Shown: piece by piece, positions 1 through 6,982 of the stretch | Layout of the letters: each line of letters starts with the position of its first letter | How positions within the stretch are numbered: position 1 is the stretch's first letter | From: UBA1926 sp002337215 | GTDB lineage: Bacteria; Planctomycetota; Phycisphaerae; Phycisphaerales; UBA1924 | DNA: 64,000 bases | Direction of reading: 5' to 3' | Assembly: GCA_963973795.1 (NCBI GenBank) | Contig: CAXBAF010000007.1 | Span: forward strand, 1 to 64,000 | Notes under the pieces: model-generated | Databases searched by the model: none | What the model saw: only the letters and a program-made list of their open reading frames with translations | What the model was told of the DNA's origin: nothing | Position numbers and translations under genes: made by a program

Positions 1-18
1 GGAGAGGGACTGCGGACC

Positions 19-853
19 GGGTGCCACGGTGACGCCGCGGAGCGGTTTCACCGTGATGATCGTCGACAATCGAAGAACCCGGAGAAGGCTGCGCCGTCTC
101 CGGGGCACCCGTCTGCGGTGGACCTGTTCATGGTCGGCCCGTCTCCGGGGGACCCGGGCCCCGGGAGAGGGACTGCGGACCGGGTGCCACGGTGACGCCG
201 CGAAGCGGTTTCACCGTGATGATCGTCGACAAGCGCAGAACCCGGAGAAGGCTGCGCCGTCTCCGGGGCACCCGCCTGCGGTGGACTCGGGCTCGGGCAA
301 GGGATTGAGAACCGGGTGCCACGGTGACACCGCGGAGCGGTTTCACCGTGATGATCGTCGACAAGCGAAGAACCCGGAGAAGGCTGCGCCGTCTCCGGGG
401 CACCCGCCTGCGGTGGACCTGTCTGCGGTGGGCCTGTTCATGGTGGGCCCGTCTCCGGGGGACCCGTCTGCGGTGGACCCGGGCCGGGGCAAGGGATTGC
501 GGACCGGGTGCCATGGTGACACCGCGGAGCGGCTTCACCGTGATGATCGTCGACAAGCGCAGAACCCGGAGAAGGCTGCGCCGTCTCCGGGGCACCCGTC
601 TGCGGTGGACCTGTTCATGGTGGGCCTGTTCATGGTGGGCCTGTTCATGGTGGACCCGCCTGCGGTGGACCCGGGCCCCGGGGCAAGGGACTGCGGACCG
701 GGTGCCACGGTGACACCGCGGAGCGGTTTCACCGTGATGATCGACGACAATCGCAGAACCCGGAGAAGGCTGCGCCGTCTCCGGGGCACCCGTCTGCGGT
801 GGACCCGTCTGCGGTGGACCTGTTCATGGTGGACCCGTCTCCGGGGCACCCGA
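19..853 (+). repeat. Array I: five copies of the three-way-junction repeat
   Basis: Five 92-bp direct copies lie at 19-110, 182-273, 314-405, 506-597 and 700-791, and the 3' end of a sixth at about 836-852. Each copy starts GGGTGCC and ends GGCACCC, which can pair. Inside are hairpin A (CACGGTGA with TCACCGTG, capped by CCGC/GCGG) and hairpin B (CCCGGAGA with TCTCCGGG, capped by GGC/GCC). All copies point the same way. Spacers are built from about 15-bp modules related to the 3' end of the unit. The long open frames crossing this region on both strands are repeat artefacts. No gene is supported in 1-1087. Confidence 0.9.
611..655 (+). repeat. 15-bp tandem repeat in the spacer
   Basis: Three consecutive 15-bp units of the form CTGTTCATGGTGGRC lie between copies 4 and 5. 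Related 15-mers (CCGTCTGCGGTGGAC, CCGTCTCCGGGGGAC) occur singly or in pairs in the other spacers of array I. The last form resembles the 3' arm of hairpin B, so the minisatellite may derive from the repeat unit. Confidence 0.85.
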
Positions 854-890
854 GGTTCGGAGGGGGCCGGTCGGCCCTCGGGGGCTTGTG

Positions 891-930
891 CAAGGACGCC
901 AACCTCAGGGGCCCCGGGCTGGCGGTCTTG
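891..930. repeat. GC-rich imperfect palindrome at the right edge of array I
   Basis: The arms CAAGGACGCCA and TGGCGGTCTTG flank a G/C-rich centre. A similar palindrome using the words CAAGGACGCCA and CCCGGG/GGCC occurs at 3731-3770 and 5370-5417, each time at the edge of a block of three-way-junction repeats. It has no T-tract, so a terminator role is not clear. Confidence 0.6.
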
Positions 931-938
931 CTGCCGTC

Positions 939-966
939 TTGGAAATCCCCGCCGGCGCGGTACAAT
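939..966 (+). promoter_or_regulatory. Predicted sigma-70 promoter of hpd
   Basis: A -35 box TTGGAA (939-944), a 16-bp spacer and a -10 box TACAAT (961-966) form a strong housekeeping-type promoter. Transcription would begin near 973 and leave a leader of about 115 nt before the hpd ATG. It lies just downstream of repeat array I. Confidence 0.7.
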
Positions 967-1008
967 GCAGACGAGTGACAAAGGCCGCGGGACCTGGGCT
1001 CCCGCCGC

Positions 1009-1047
1009 GCGATCGCGATGCCTCGTTTTCTGGCGAGCCGCGATCGC
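1009..1047 (+). promoter_or_regulatory. Hairpin in the hpd leader
   Basis: GCGATCGCG (1009-1017) and CGCGATCGC (1039-1047) are perfectly complementary and enclose an inner CCTCG/CGAG pairing around a TTTTC loop. The structure lies in the predicted 5' untranslated region, about 40 nt before the start codon. A regulatory role is inference; it could equally be an operator because each arm is itself palindromic. Confidence 0.45.
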
Positions 1048-1087
1048 TCACCACCCACCGCCCAAGAACCGATCGGAGTCTCGACAG

Positions 1088-2287
1088 ATGACCACCGCCG
1101 CCACCACGATGCCCCAGACATCCACCGATCCGCTTGCGCTCATCGATGTTGACCACGTCCGCTTCTACGTCGGCAACGCCAAGCAGGCGGCCTACTTCTA
1201 CGCCCACACCTTCGGGTTCAACATCACCCAGGTCGCCGACCTCACCACGGGCTCCCGCGACGAGGCCGACTACCTGCTCACCCAGGGCAACATCCGCCTG
1301 CTGCTGACCACGCCCCTCAACGACACCCACCCCGCGGCCGAGGAGATCAAAAAGTACGGCGACGGCGTCAAGGACATCGCCTTCACCGTCTTCGACGCCG
1401 AGAAGGCCTGGGAACGCGCCGTCAGCAACGGCGCCACATCCGCCCAGGAGCCCCGCACGCTGTCCGATGACAAGGGCACCGTCACCGTCGCCTCGATCAA
1501 AACCTACGGCCGCGCGATCCACACCTTCGTCAGCCGCACCGGCATCTACGCCCTGCCCGACTTCAAGAAGTCGCCCACGGGCCAATTGTTCATGCCCGTC
1601 TTCCGCCACATCGAGAGCCCCGTCAACGATTACAACAAGGCCAACCCCTGCGGCCTCAAGTACGTCGACCACTGCGTCGGCAACGTCGAAGAGGGCAAGA
1701 TGAACCACTGGGTCAAGTGGTACGAGGACGTCCTCGAGTTCAAGATGTTCAAGCACTTCGACGACGCCGACATCTCGACCGAGTACTCCGCCCTGATGAG
1801 CAAGGTCATGGCGAGCGGCAACAACCTGATCAAGATGCCGATCAACGAGCCCGCCGAGGGCAAGAAGAAGAGCCAGATCCTCGAGTACCTCGAGTGGCAC
1901 GACATGACGCCGGGCGTGCAGCACCTGGCCCTGCGCACCAACGACGAACTGGCCTCGGTCGCCGAACTCCGCCGCCGGGGTGTGGACTTCCTGAGCCTGC
2001 CCGACACCTACTACCAACTGGTGTGGGACCGCGTGAACAAGGTGCTGATCGAGAACGGGCACGAAGCCGTGCAGGAAGACCACGAGAAGATCAAGGACCT
2101 GGGCATCCTGGTGGACGCCGACGACGAGGGGTACCTGCTGCAGCTGTTCACCAAGCCGTTGCAGGACCGGCCCACGCTGTTCTTCGAGATTATCTCGCGG
2201 AGAGGCTCGCAGTCGTTCGGCAAGGGGAACTTCAAGGCGCTGTTCGAGGCGCTGGAGCTCGAGCAGGAGCGGCGGGGGAATCTGTGA
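1088..2287 (+). CDS. hpd: 4-hydroxyphenylpyruvate dioxygenase
   Basis: This non-haem Fe(II) enzyme converts 4-hydroxyphenylpyruvate to homogentisate in tyrosine catabolism; it is cytosolic. The 399-aa product shows the two-domain vicinal-oxygen-chelate layout: an N-terminal half starting near DVDHVRFYVGNAKQAAYFY and a catalytic C-terminal half. The metal ligands are visible as His195 (YVDHCVGNV), His279 (GVQHLALRT) and Glu367 (LFFEIISRRG). The open frame extends upstream to position 29, but that part translates the repeat array, so the ATG at 1088 is chosen; it agrees with family length and with the promoter at 939-966. No other tyrosine-degradation gene is adjacent, and the gene appears monocistronic. 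Confidence 0.96.
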   Translation: MTTAATTMPQTSTDPLALIDVDHVRFYVGNAKQAAYFYAHTFGFNITQVADLTTGSRDEADYLLTQGNIRLLLTTPLNDTHPAAEEIKKYGDGVKDIAFTVFDAEKAWERAVSNGATSAQEPRTLSDDKGTVTVASIKTYGRAIHTFVSRTGIYALPDFKKSPTGQLFMPVFRHIESPVNDYNKANPCGLKYVDHCVGNVEEGKMNHWVKWYEDVLEFKMFKHFDDADISTEYSALMSKVMASGNNLIKMPINEPAEGKKKSQILEYLEWHDMTPGVQHLALRTNDELASVAELRRRGVDFLSLPDTYYQLVWDRVNKVLIENGHEAVQEDHEKIKDLGILVDADDEGYLLQLFTKPLQDRPTLFFEIISRRGSQSFGKGNFKALFEALELEQERRGNL

Positions 2288-2313
2288 GTAGTAGGTCTAA
2301 ATGGATTTAGGTT

Positions 2314-2529
2314 ATGGATAATCGTGACATTTGTTTGGCGATGAATGAACTTGTAAATGCTGTTTATGAGTACTCATTCATCGATCCTGATTGGAATGCG
2401 CCGGCGACGAAAATTGCGCAGCAGGCAAGTGGCAGGATGGATCAGTGTGCGCAGCGTCTTGCGGTGAAACTAATCGGCCGTCCCTTCAGCAGAGAAGAGT
2501 TAGATCTCATCTTTGACTGGGAGAGATAA
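2314..2529 (+). CDS. Small hypothetical protein (71 aa)
   Basis: The ORF begins MDNRDICLAMNELVNAVYEY and encodes an acidic, probably helical protein with no recognised domain. It starts 26 bp after hpd and ends 19 bp before the first repeat of the next block. Its base composition is clearly AT-richer than its neighbours, with codons such as AAT, TTT and AGA, so it is probably a recent arrival. No strong ribosome binding site is seen; TTTAGG lies about 3 bp upstream. A toxin-antitoxin or immunity-type small protein is possible, but nothing in the sequence shows it. Confidence 0.5.
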   Translation: MDNRDICLAMNELVNAVYEYSFIDPDWNAPATKIAQQASGRMDQCAQRLAVKLIGRPFSREELDLIFDWER

Positions 2530-2548
2530 TTTTGGTTGGAAATGAGCC

Positions 2549-2765
2549 GGGTGCCATGGTGACGCCGCGCAGCGGTTTCACCATGCTTCGGCACGTCACC
2601 GACACCCTCCCGGAGAAGGCTTCGCCGTCTCCGGGGCACCCGGCCCCCGAGCCCATGAATCGGTTTGAGGATTGGGTGCCATGGTGACGCCGCGCAGCGG
2701 TTTCACCATGCGGACTCTCGATAGATGAAGAACCCGGAGAAGGCTCCGCCTTCTCCGGGGCACCC
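2549..2765 (+). repeat. Two three-way-junction repeat copies left of the RAYT gene
   Basis: Copies lie at 2549-2641 and 2674-2765, in the same orientation as array I. Hairpin A here has CATGGTGA pairing with TCACCATG, a change in both arms relative to array I that preserves pairing. The second copy ends 44 bp before the ATG of the RAYT gene (20 bp before its alternative GTG). The linker (CGAGCCCATGAATCGGTT...) recurs in closely similar form at about 4120-4147 and 5524-5548. Confidence 0.9.
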
Positions 2766-2809
2766 TCATCCGGTACACGGGCTGAGTGTCGCGGCGGTAT
2801 CCTCCGCGG

Positions 2810-3325
2810 ATGCGGCGGCACGAGCATCCGAACCACGCCCGGTTCCTCACCTTCTCGTGCGAACACCGGCTCCCGCTCTTCGAGAACGACGCGATCAAGG
2901 ACGCGTTCGTCGATCAACTCCGGCGGACCCGCGAGCGGCACGCGTTCCTGCTGCACGCGTGGGTTGTCATGCCGGAGCATGTCCATCTGCTCATCCGCTG
3001 TCCTGGGCCGGCGACGGTCCCCGATGTGCTGCGGACACTCAAAGCCGGGCTCGCGAAACGCGTCGTCGCCCGATGGCGGGAACTCGACGCGCTGGTGCTC
3101 GGCAAGATCACCGACGAACGCGGGATCGCCCGGTTCTGGCTGCGGGGCGGCGGCTACGACCGCAATGTGTTCTCGGCGATGGAGATCGAAGAGAAGGTCG
3201 CGTACATCCATGCGAACCCGGTCCGTCGGGGCCTTGTCGAACGGCCGGAGGATTGGGCGTGGTCGTCGGCGCGATGGTGGCAGGGGCGTCGTGATGATGA
3301 GTTGCCGTGCGACCAGCTATCCTGA
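2810..3325 (+). CDS. REP-associated tyrosine transposase (RAYT, Y1/HUH family)
   Basis: RAYTs are single-strand-specific HUH nucleases that nick REP-type hairpins and are thought to spread them. The 171-aa product has the family core: the metal-binding HUH pair His57 and His59 in MPEHVHLLI and the catalytic Tyr132 in VAYIHANPVRRGLV, plus the RFW and GGGYDRN segment between them. An in-frame GTG at 2786 would add eight residues; the ATG is preferred because family proteins start just before the HxxHPNHxRFLTF strand. It sits between two direct copies of the repeat, 44 bp from one and 15 bp from the next, the classic arrangement of a REP family with its cognate transposase. The reading frame looks intact, so the enzyme may be active. 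Confidence 0.9.
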   Translation: MRRHEHPNHARFLTFSCEHRLPLFENDAIKDAFVDQLRRTRERHAFLLHAWVVMPEHVHLLIRCPGPATVPDVLRTLKAGLAKRVVARWRELDALVLGKITDERGIARFWLRGGGYDRNVFSAMEIEEKVAYIHANPVRRGLVERPEDWAWSSARWWQGRRDDELPCDQLS

Positions 3326-3340
3326 CCAAGGTCAAATTTC

Positions 3341-3704
3341 GGGTGCCATGGTGACGCCGCGCAGCGGTTTCACCATGCGGACTCACAACGATCACAGAAC
3401 CCGGAGAAGGCTCCGCCGTCTCCGGGGCACCGGCGATCTCTTAGGCAACGGGATTGAGTTGGCTGGGACAAAAGTAGGGTGCCATGGTGACGCCGCGCAG
3501 CGGTTTCACCATGCAGTCTGTCGAAATACGCAGAACCCGGAGAAGGCTGCGCCGTCTCCGGGGCACCCGCGATCTCTTAGGCAACGGGATTGAGTTGGCT
3601 GGGAGAAAAGTAGGGTGCCATGGTGACGCCGCGCAGCGGTTTCACCATGCGGACTCACAACGATCACAGAACCCGGAGAAGGCTTCGCCGTCTCCGGGGC
3701 ACCC
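3341..3704 (+). repeat. Three repeat copies with an exact 136-bp period
   Basis: Copies start at 3341, 3477 and 3613 and end at about 3432, 3568 and 3704. The two 44-bp linkers are nearly identical (both contain GATCTCTTAGGCAACGGGAT), so this is a tandem amplification of unit plus linker rather than three independent insertions. Hairpin A uses the CATGGTGA/TCACCATG version. The block begins 15 bp after the RAYT stop codon. Confidence 0.92.
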
Positions 3705-3730
3705 CGCTGAGAACGGATCGTCACCGCTCG

Positions 3731-3770
3731 CAACACCGCCAACCCCCGGGCCCCCGGGTTGGCGTCCTTG
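3731..3770. repeat. GC-rich palindrome at the right edge of the 136-bp array
   Basis: GCCAACCC (3738-3745) pairs with GGGTTGGC (3756-3763) around a CCGGGCCCCC centre, and the outer words CAACACC and GTCCTTG extend it imperfectly. It resembles the palindromes at 891-930 and 5370-5417. It lies 26 bp after the last repeat copy. Confidence 0.6.
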
Positions 3771-3812
3771 GAAAACCCGCCCCACCCCGCCCCAAAACCC
3801 ACCCCCGTGCGC

Positions 3813-3845
3813 ACACCCGCGACGCCGATCGCGGGTGTTTCTGTT
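3813..3845 (+). terminator. Rho-independent terminator-like hairpin
   Basis: ACACCCGCGA (3813-3822) and TCGCGGGTGT (3829-3838) form a perfect 10-bp stem with a 6-nt loop followed by TTCTGTT. It would stop any transcript leaving the RAYT and repeat region. The rest of the 3705-3998 gap contains only C-rich sequence with no convincing gene. Confidence 0.6.
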
Positions 3846-3998
3846 CACCCCTGAAAAAAACCGCAAGCCCCGCACCCGCACCCGTCTGCGCCCGCCGCCA
3901 GGCCGCTCCGCACGCCCCCGCGACGCCGTGCGTGCGCGCGATCCGTGCACACGCGACCCTCTGTAGGGACGCATCCCACGGCGGGACATCGGCGTGCC

Positions 3999-4254
3999 GG
4001 GTGCCACGGTGACGCCGCGCAGCGACATCGTCGCGCAGCGGTTTCACCGTGCAGTCTCTCGAAATACGCAGAACCCGGAGAAGGCTCCGCCGTCTCCGGG
4101 GCACCCCCGTCCGGAGGACACGGGCCCGTGAAACTGTTTGAGGATCGGGTGCCACGGTGACGCCGCGCAGCGACAGCGTCGCGCAGCGGTTTCACCGTGT
4201 CGATCGCCGACAAACGCAGATCCCGGAGAAGGCTCCGCCGTCTCCGGGGCACCC
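3999..4254 (+). repeat. Two long-form (108-bp) repeat copies
   Basis: Copies lie at 3999-4106 and 4147-4254. They carry an extra 16 bp in the cap of hairpin A that forms a further small hairpin, GCGAC-ATC-GTCGC in the first and GCGAC-AGC-GTCGC in the second; only the loop base differs. Hairpin B and the outer GGGTGCC/GGCACCC pairing are unchanged. The 78 bp between the last copy and the next gene include that gene's ribosome binding site. Confidence 0.9.
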
Positions 4255-4332
4255 GCCGTCGCGATGCGTCGATGACAACCAGCCCCCCGAGACAACTCAC
4301 CCCCCCCGTGACCAACCCCAAAGGAGAAGACC

Positions 4333-5352
4333 ATGGGAGGGAGCCTCGTTCTGCGCACGCTCAACACCGTCGAGCCCACGCCCGTCCGCTGGCTGTGGCC
4401 CGGCTTCGTGCCGCTCGGCAAACTCACCCTGCTCGCGGGCGACCCCGGGCTCGGCAAGTCGTTCATCACGCTCGATCTCGCCAGCAAGGTCACGCGGGCG
4501 ACGCTCCCGCCCACCGGCTCCGAGGGCGGGGACGGCCAGCCCGGCGATGTCATCGTCTGCAGCGCCGAAGACGATCCTGCGGACACCATCCGCCCCAGGC
4601 TCGAGGCGATGGACGCCGACCTGCGACGCGTCCACTGCGTCGAGAGCGTCCGCTTCAAAGGGCTGCCCGACCGGAAGGAGCACCCCGTCGTCCTGCAGCG
4701 CGACCTCGGGGCGATCGCCGAGGCGGTCAAGCAGATCGGCCGCGTCCGCCTGATCATCGTCGATCCGATCACCGCCTACATGGGCGACGCGGACGGCAAC
4801 TCGAACACGGAAGTCAGATCGGTGCTGGGCGAGCTCTCGAGGTTGGCCGCGTGGTCGGGGGCCGCGGTGGTGTGCGTCACGCATCTCAACAAGGACTCGG
4901 GCGGCAAGCGGGCGGTCTACCGCGCGATGGGCTCGCTCGCGTTCACCGCCGCCGCCCGCGTCGTCCTGCTCGCCGCGAGCCACCCGGACGACCCCGCGAA
5001 GCGCGTGCTCGCGACGGTGAAGTGCAACATCGGCACCGAGCGGCCCGGCAAGGTCTACCGGCTGGAGGACAGCCGCATCCGCTGGCTCGACGAGCCCTCG
5101 CCCTACAGCGCCAACGACCTGGAGATGCCCGAGCAGGCGGAGCGTTCGAGCGCGACCGCCGACGCGTGCGAGTGGCTGGCGGACGCACTCAAGGCGGGCC
5201 CGCTCTCGGTGAGCGAATTGAAATGCCTGGCGGATACCGACGAGATCGGCTGGCGATCGGTCGAGCGGGCGAAGTCGCGGCTGGGCGTGAAGAGCGAGCG
5301 GATGAGCGAGGGGAATGCCGGCCGGGGCGCGTGGAGCTGGCGGCTGGGCTGA
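4333..5352 (+). CDS. RepA-like AAA ATPase (AAA_25) of mobile-element type
   Basis: The 339-aa product is a RecA-fold ATPase of the RSF1010 RepA/AAA_25 type, found as replicative helicase-like proteins on plasmids, phages and integrative elements. Walker A is GDPGLGKS (residues 36-43) and the Walker B strand is RLIIVDP followed by ITAYMGD, with a downstream CVTHLNKD sensor segment. The C-terminal 70 residues look like a winged helix. A good ribosome binding site (AAGGAGA) lies 6 bp before the ATG. It has no primase, integrase or relaxase neighbour; blocks of repeats border it on both sides. It could be a remnant of a lost element or a domesticated ATPase. Confidence 0.85.
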   Translation: MGGSLVLRTLNTVEPTPVRWLWPGFVPLGKLTLLAGDPGLGKSFITLDLASKVTRATLPPTGSEGGDGQPGDVIVCSAEDDPADTIRPRLEAMDADLRRVHCVESVRFKGLPDRKEHPVVLQRDLGAIAEAVKQIGRVRLIIVDPITAYMGDADGNSNTEVRSVLGELSRLAAWSGAAVVCVTHLNKDSGGKRAVYRAMGSLAFTAAARVVLLAASHPDDPAKRVLATVKCNIGTERPGKVYRLEDSRIRWLDEPSPYSANDLEMPEQAERSSATADACEWLADALKAGPLSVSELKCLADTDEIGWRSVERAKSRLGVKSERMSEGNAGRGAWSWRLG

Positions 5353-5369
5353 CACTCGGCCCGAGCGAC

Positions 5370-5417
5370 CCCGCAAGGACGCCACCCCCGGCCCCCCGGT
5401 GCCGGTCGCCTTGCGGG
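5370..5417. repeat. GC-rich palindrome after the RepA-like gene
   Basis: CCCGCAAGG (5370-5378) and CCTTGCGGG (5409-5417) form a perfect 9-bp outer stem around a G/C-rich centre that includes GACGCCACC. It is the third member of the palindrome group seen at 891 and 3731. It starts 18 bp after the stop codon and could act as a transcript 3' end, but there is no T-tract. Confidence 0.6.
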
Positions 5418-5441
5418 TCGTCAGCCAGTGTTCAGTGAGCC

Positions 5442-5676
5442 GGGTGCCACCGTGCGGTCATGTTCGAACAAAGACCCGGAGAAGGCACCGCCGTCTCCGG
5501 GGCACCCGCGTCCGGAGGACCCGGGCCCGTGAATCGGTTCGAGGATTGGGTGCCACGGTTCGAGGTTTGGGTGCCACGGTGACGCCGCGCAGCGACACCG
5601 TCGCGGAGCGGTTTCACCGTGTCGATCGCCGACAAGCGCAGATCCCGGAGAAGGCACCGCCGTCTCCGGGGCACCC
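5442..5676 (+). repeat. Truncated copy and one 108-bp repeat copy
   Basis: 5442-5507 is a 66-bp copy that keeps the outer arms and hairpin B but lacks hairpin A. Then comes a stub of the 5' end at about 5548-5559, followed by a complete long-form copy at 5569-5676 whose extra hairpin reads GCGAC-ACC-GTCGC. Orientation is the same as all other copies. The rest of the 5353-5702 gap is linker. Confidence 0.88.
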
Positions 5677-5702
5677 GCATGCGGATAGAACCCGTTGAAT
5701 CC

Positions 5703-6893
5703 TTACGGGCAGTCCGCCGTGAACGACGCGACGAACGCGCCGATATCGGCCAGGTCGAAGGTCCCGCTGCCGTCGAAATCGACCGCGTCGTCCATGCCGA
5801 GGAAGGCGTCGATGAAGGCCGACACATCCGCGAGATCGAGCACGCCGCAGGGCAGGGCGAGGTCGGCGGGGCAGGCGGGGCCGCACGGGTTGGATTGCGG
5901 GCCGACGAGCCAGGTGAAGAGGTTGACGGCGTAGGCGGCGTTGTCGAAGCGGTTGATGTTCGTGCCCGCCCCGTTGAGGTTGAAGAAGGTGTTGCGGTCG
6001 ATGTGCCCAGCGATGCGTCCCGCGTCCGGACCCGCGCCGACAGTCGCGACCGCGAGCGTCGCGTCCCGCGGGCCCACCGCCCGGCTCGTCCCCTGCCCCG
6101 GGAAGCGGTCGTTGTTCCGCGTCTGCTGGCCCGGCCTGGCGCGGATGACGATCGTGCTCACCACGCCCGGCGCGGTGTCGATCTCGGGGACGACGATCGG
6201 CGAGACCCCCTCGCCGTCGATGACATCGATGATTGTGTTGCCGTCGGTGCCGACGACGATCGGGTGATCGGGCGTCACAAAATCGCCGTCGCTCCGGCGG
6301 AGGGCGTACGTCCCGCGGTCCTGCTGCATGGTCCAGCCGAACCGGTCGAGGAAGGCCTGGTCGGAGGTGGGGGCGTCGGACCACGATCCGCCGAAGTTCG
6401 CGTCGGAGATGAACAGCACGCCGCCGCCCGAGCGCACGTAGGCCTCGATCGCGTCCACCTGCTGCTGGCCGAAGGGCGCAGAATAGTCCGCGTTGTTCGA
6501 GCCCAGCACGACCGCGTCGTAGGCCGACAGGTCCAGCGACGCGAAATCGAGCGGGGCCCCGGTCGTCGGCCCCGTCGCGGGGGCGTCCGCTTCGAGCGGC
6601 TCGGCGATCTGCGAGACGACGAAACCGTTGGCACGCAGCAGTTCGGCCAGCTCGAACCAGCCGTGGTTGCCGCCCGAAGTCGAGGTGTTGGTGATATCGG
6701 CGAGCTGCTCGGTCCGGGCCGCGTCGTTACCCGCTTCGAGAAACCCGCCGCTGCGGTCGGCCCCGCGGACGAAGAGGATCGCGGGGCCGTCGCCTGACTC
6801 CGGGCCGGGCCCCGGAGCCGTGCCGGCGACGGCCGGGGCTGGGACAATCGTGAGCAGCAGGGCGGGGAACAGCCGAACGATCGAGCAACGCAT
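5703..6893 (-). CDS. Secreted GC-type dockerin-anchored protein
   Basis: The 396-aa product has a signal peptide (MRCSIVRLFPALLLTIVPAPAVAG) and a middle domain resembling the ThuA/glutamine-amidotransferase-like fold of DUF4350-type proteins (AYDAVVLGSNNADYS, GGGVLFISDANFGG). The C-terminal 60 residues are a GC-type dockerin with two calcium-loop-like repeats (CGVLDLADVSAFIDAFL and GTFDLADIGAFVASF) ending in DCP. The substrate and function are unknown. AAGGAGAG lies about 6 bp before the ATG. Such dockerins are typical of Phycisphaerae and presumably attach secreted proteins to the cell surface; that role is inference. Confidence 0.88.
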   Translation of the reverse strand: MRCSIVRLFPALLLTIVPAPAVAGTAPGPGPESGDGPAILFVRGADRSGGFLEAGNDAARTEQLADITNTSTSGGNHGWFELAELLRANGFVVSQIAEPLEADAPATGPTTGAPLDFASLDLSAYDAVVLGSNNADYSAPFGQQQVDAIEAYVRSGGGVLFISDANFGGSWSDAPTSDQAFLDRFGWTMQQDRGTYALRRSDGDFVTPDHPIVVGTDGNTIIDVIDGEGVSPIVVPEIDTAPGVVSTIVIRARPGQQTRNNDRFPGQGTSRAVGPRDATLAVATVGAGPDAGRIAGHIDRNTFFNLNGAGTNINRFDNAAYAVNLFTWLVGPQSNPCGPACPADLALPCGVLDLADVSAFIDAFLGMDDAVDFDGSGTFDLADIGAFVASFTADCP

Positions 6894-6982
6894 GGGGTCT
6901 CTCCTTGGGTTGAGGGGAGCGTACCGCCACGTCGCAGAACGACCAAGTCAATTCGCCGTACACATGTTCCGTGAAACTCGTT

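Noticed and set aside
128..981. Arg-rich minus-strand ORFs with repeated VKPLRGVT-type peptides
   Set aside because: They are translations of the three-way repeat in another frame; similar peptides recur at every repeat block and have no ribosome binding sites.
29..1087. In-frame extension of the hpd reading frame over the repeat array
   Set aside because: The translation is a repetitive Arg-rich peptide from the repeats; family length, promoter position and domain start support ATG 1088.
905..2083. 392-aa minus-strand ORF opposite hpd
   Set aside because: A codon-bias shadow; the plus-strand frame encodes a complete HPPD with all metal ligands.
3341..3704. Possible CRISPR array (three repeats with regular spacing)
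   Set aside because: The repeated unit is 92 bp, the linkers are identical rather than unique, and no cas gene is near.
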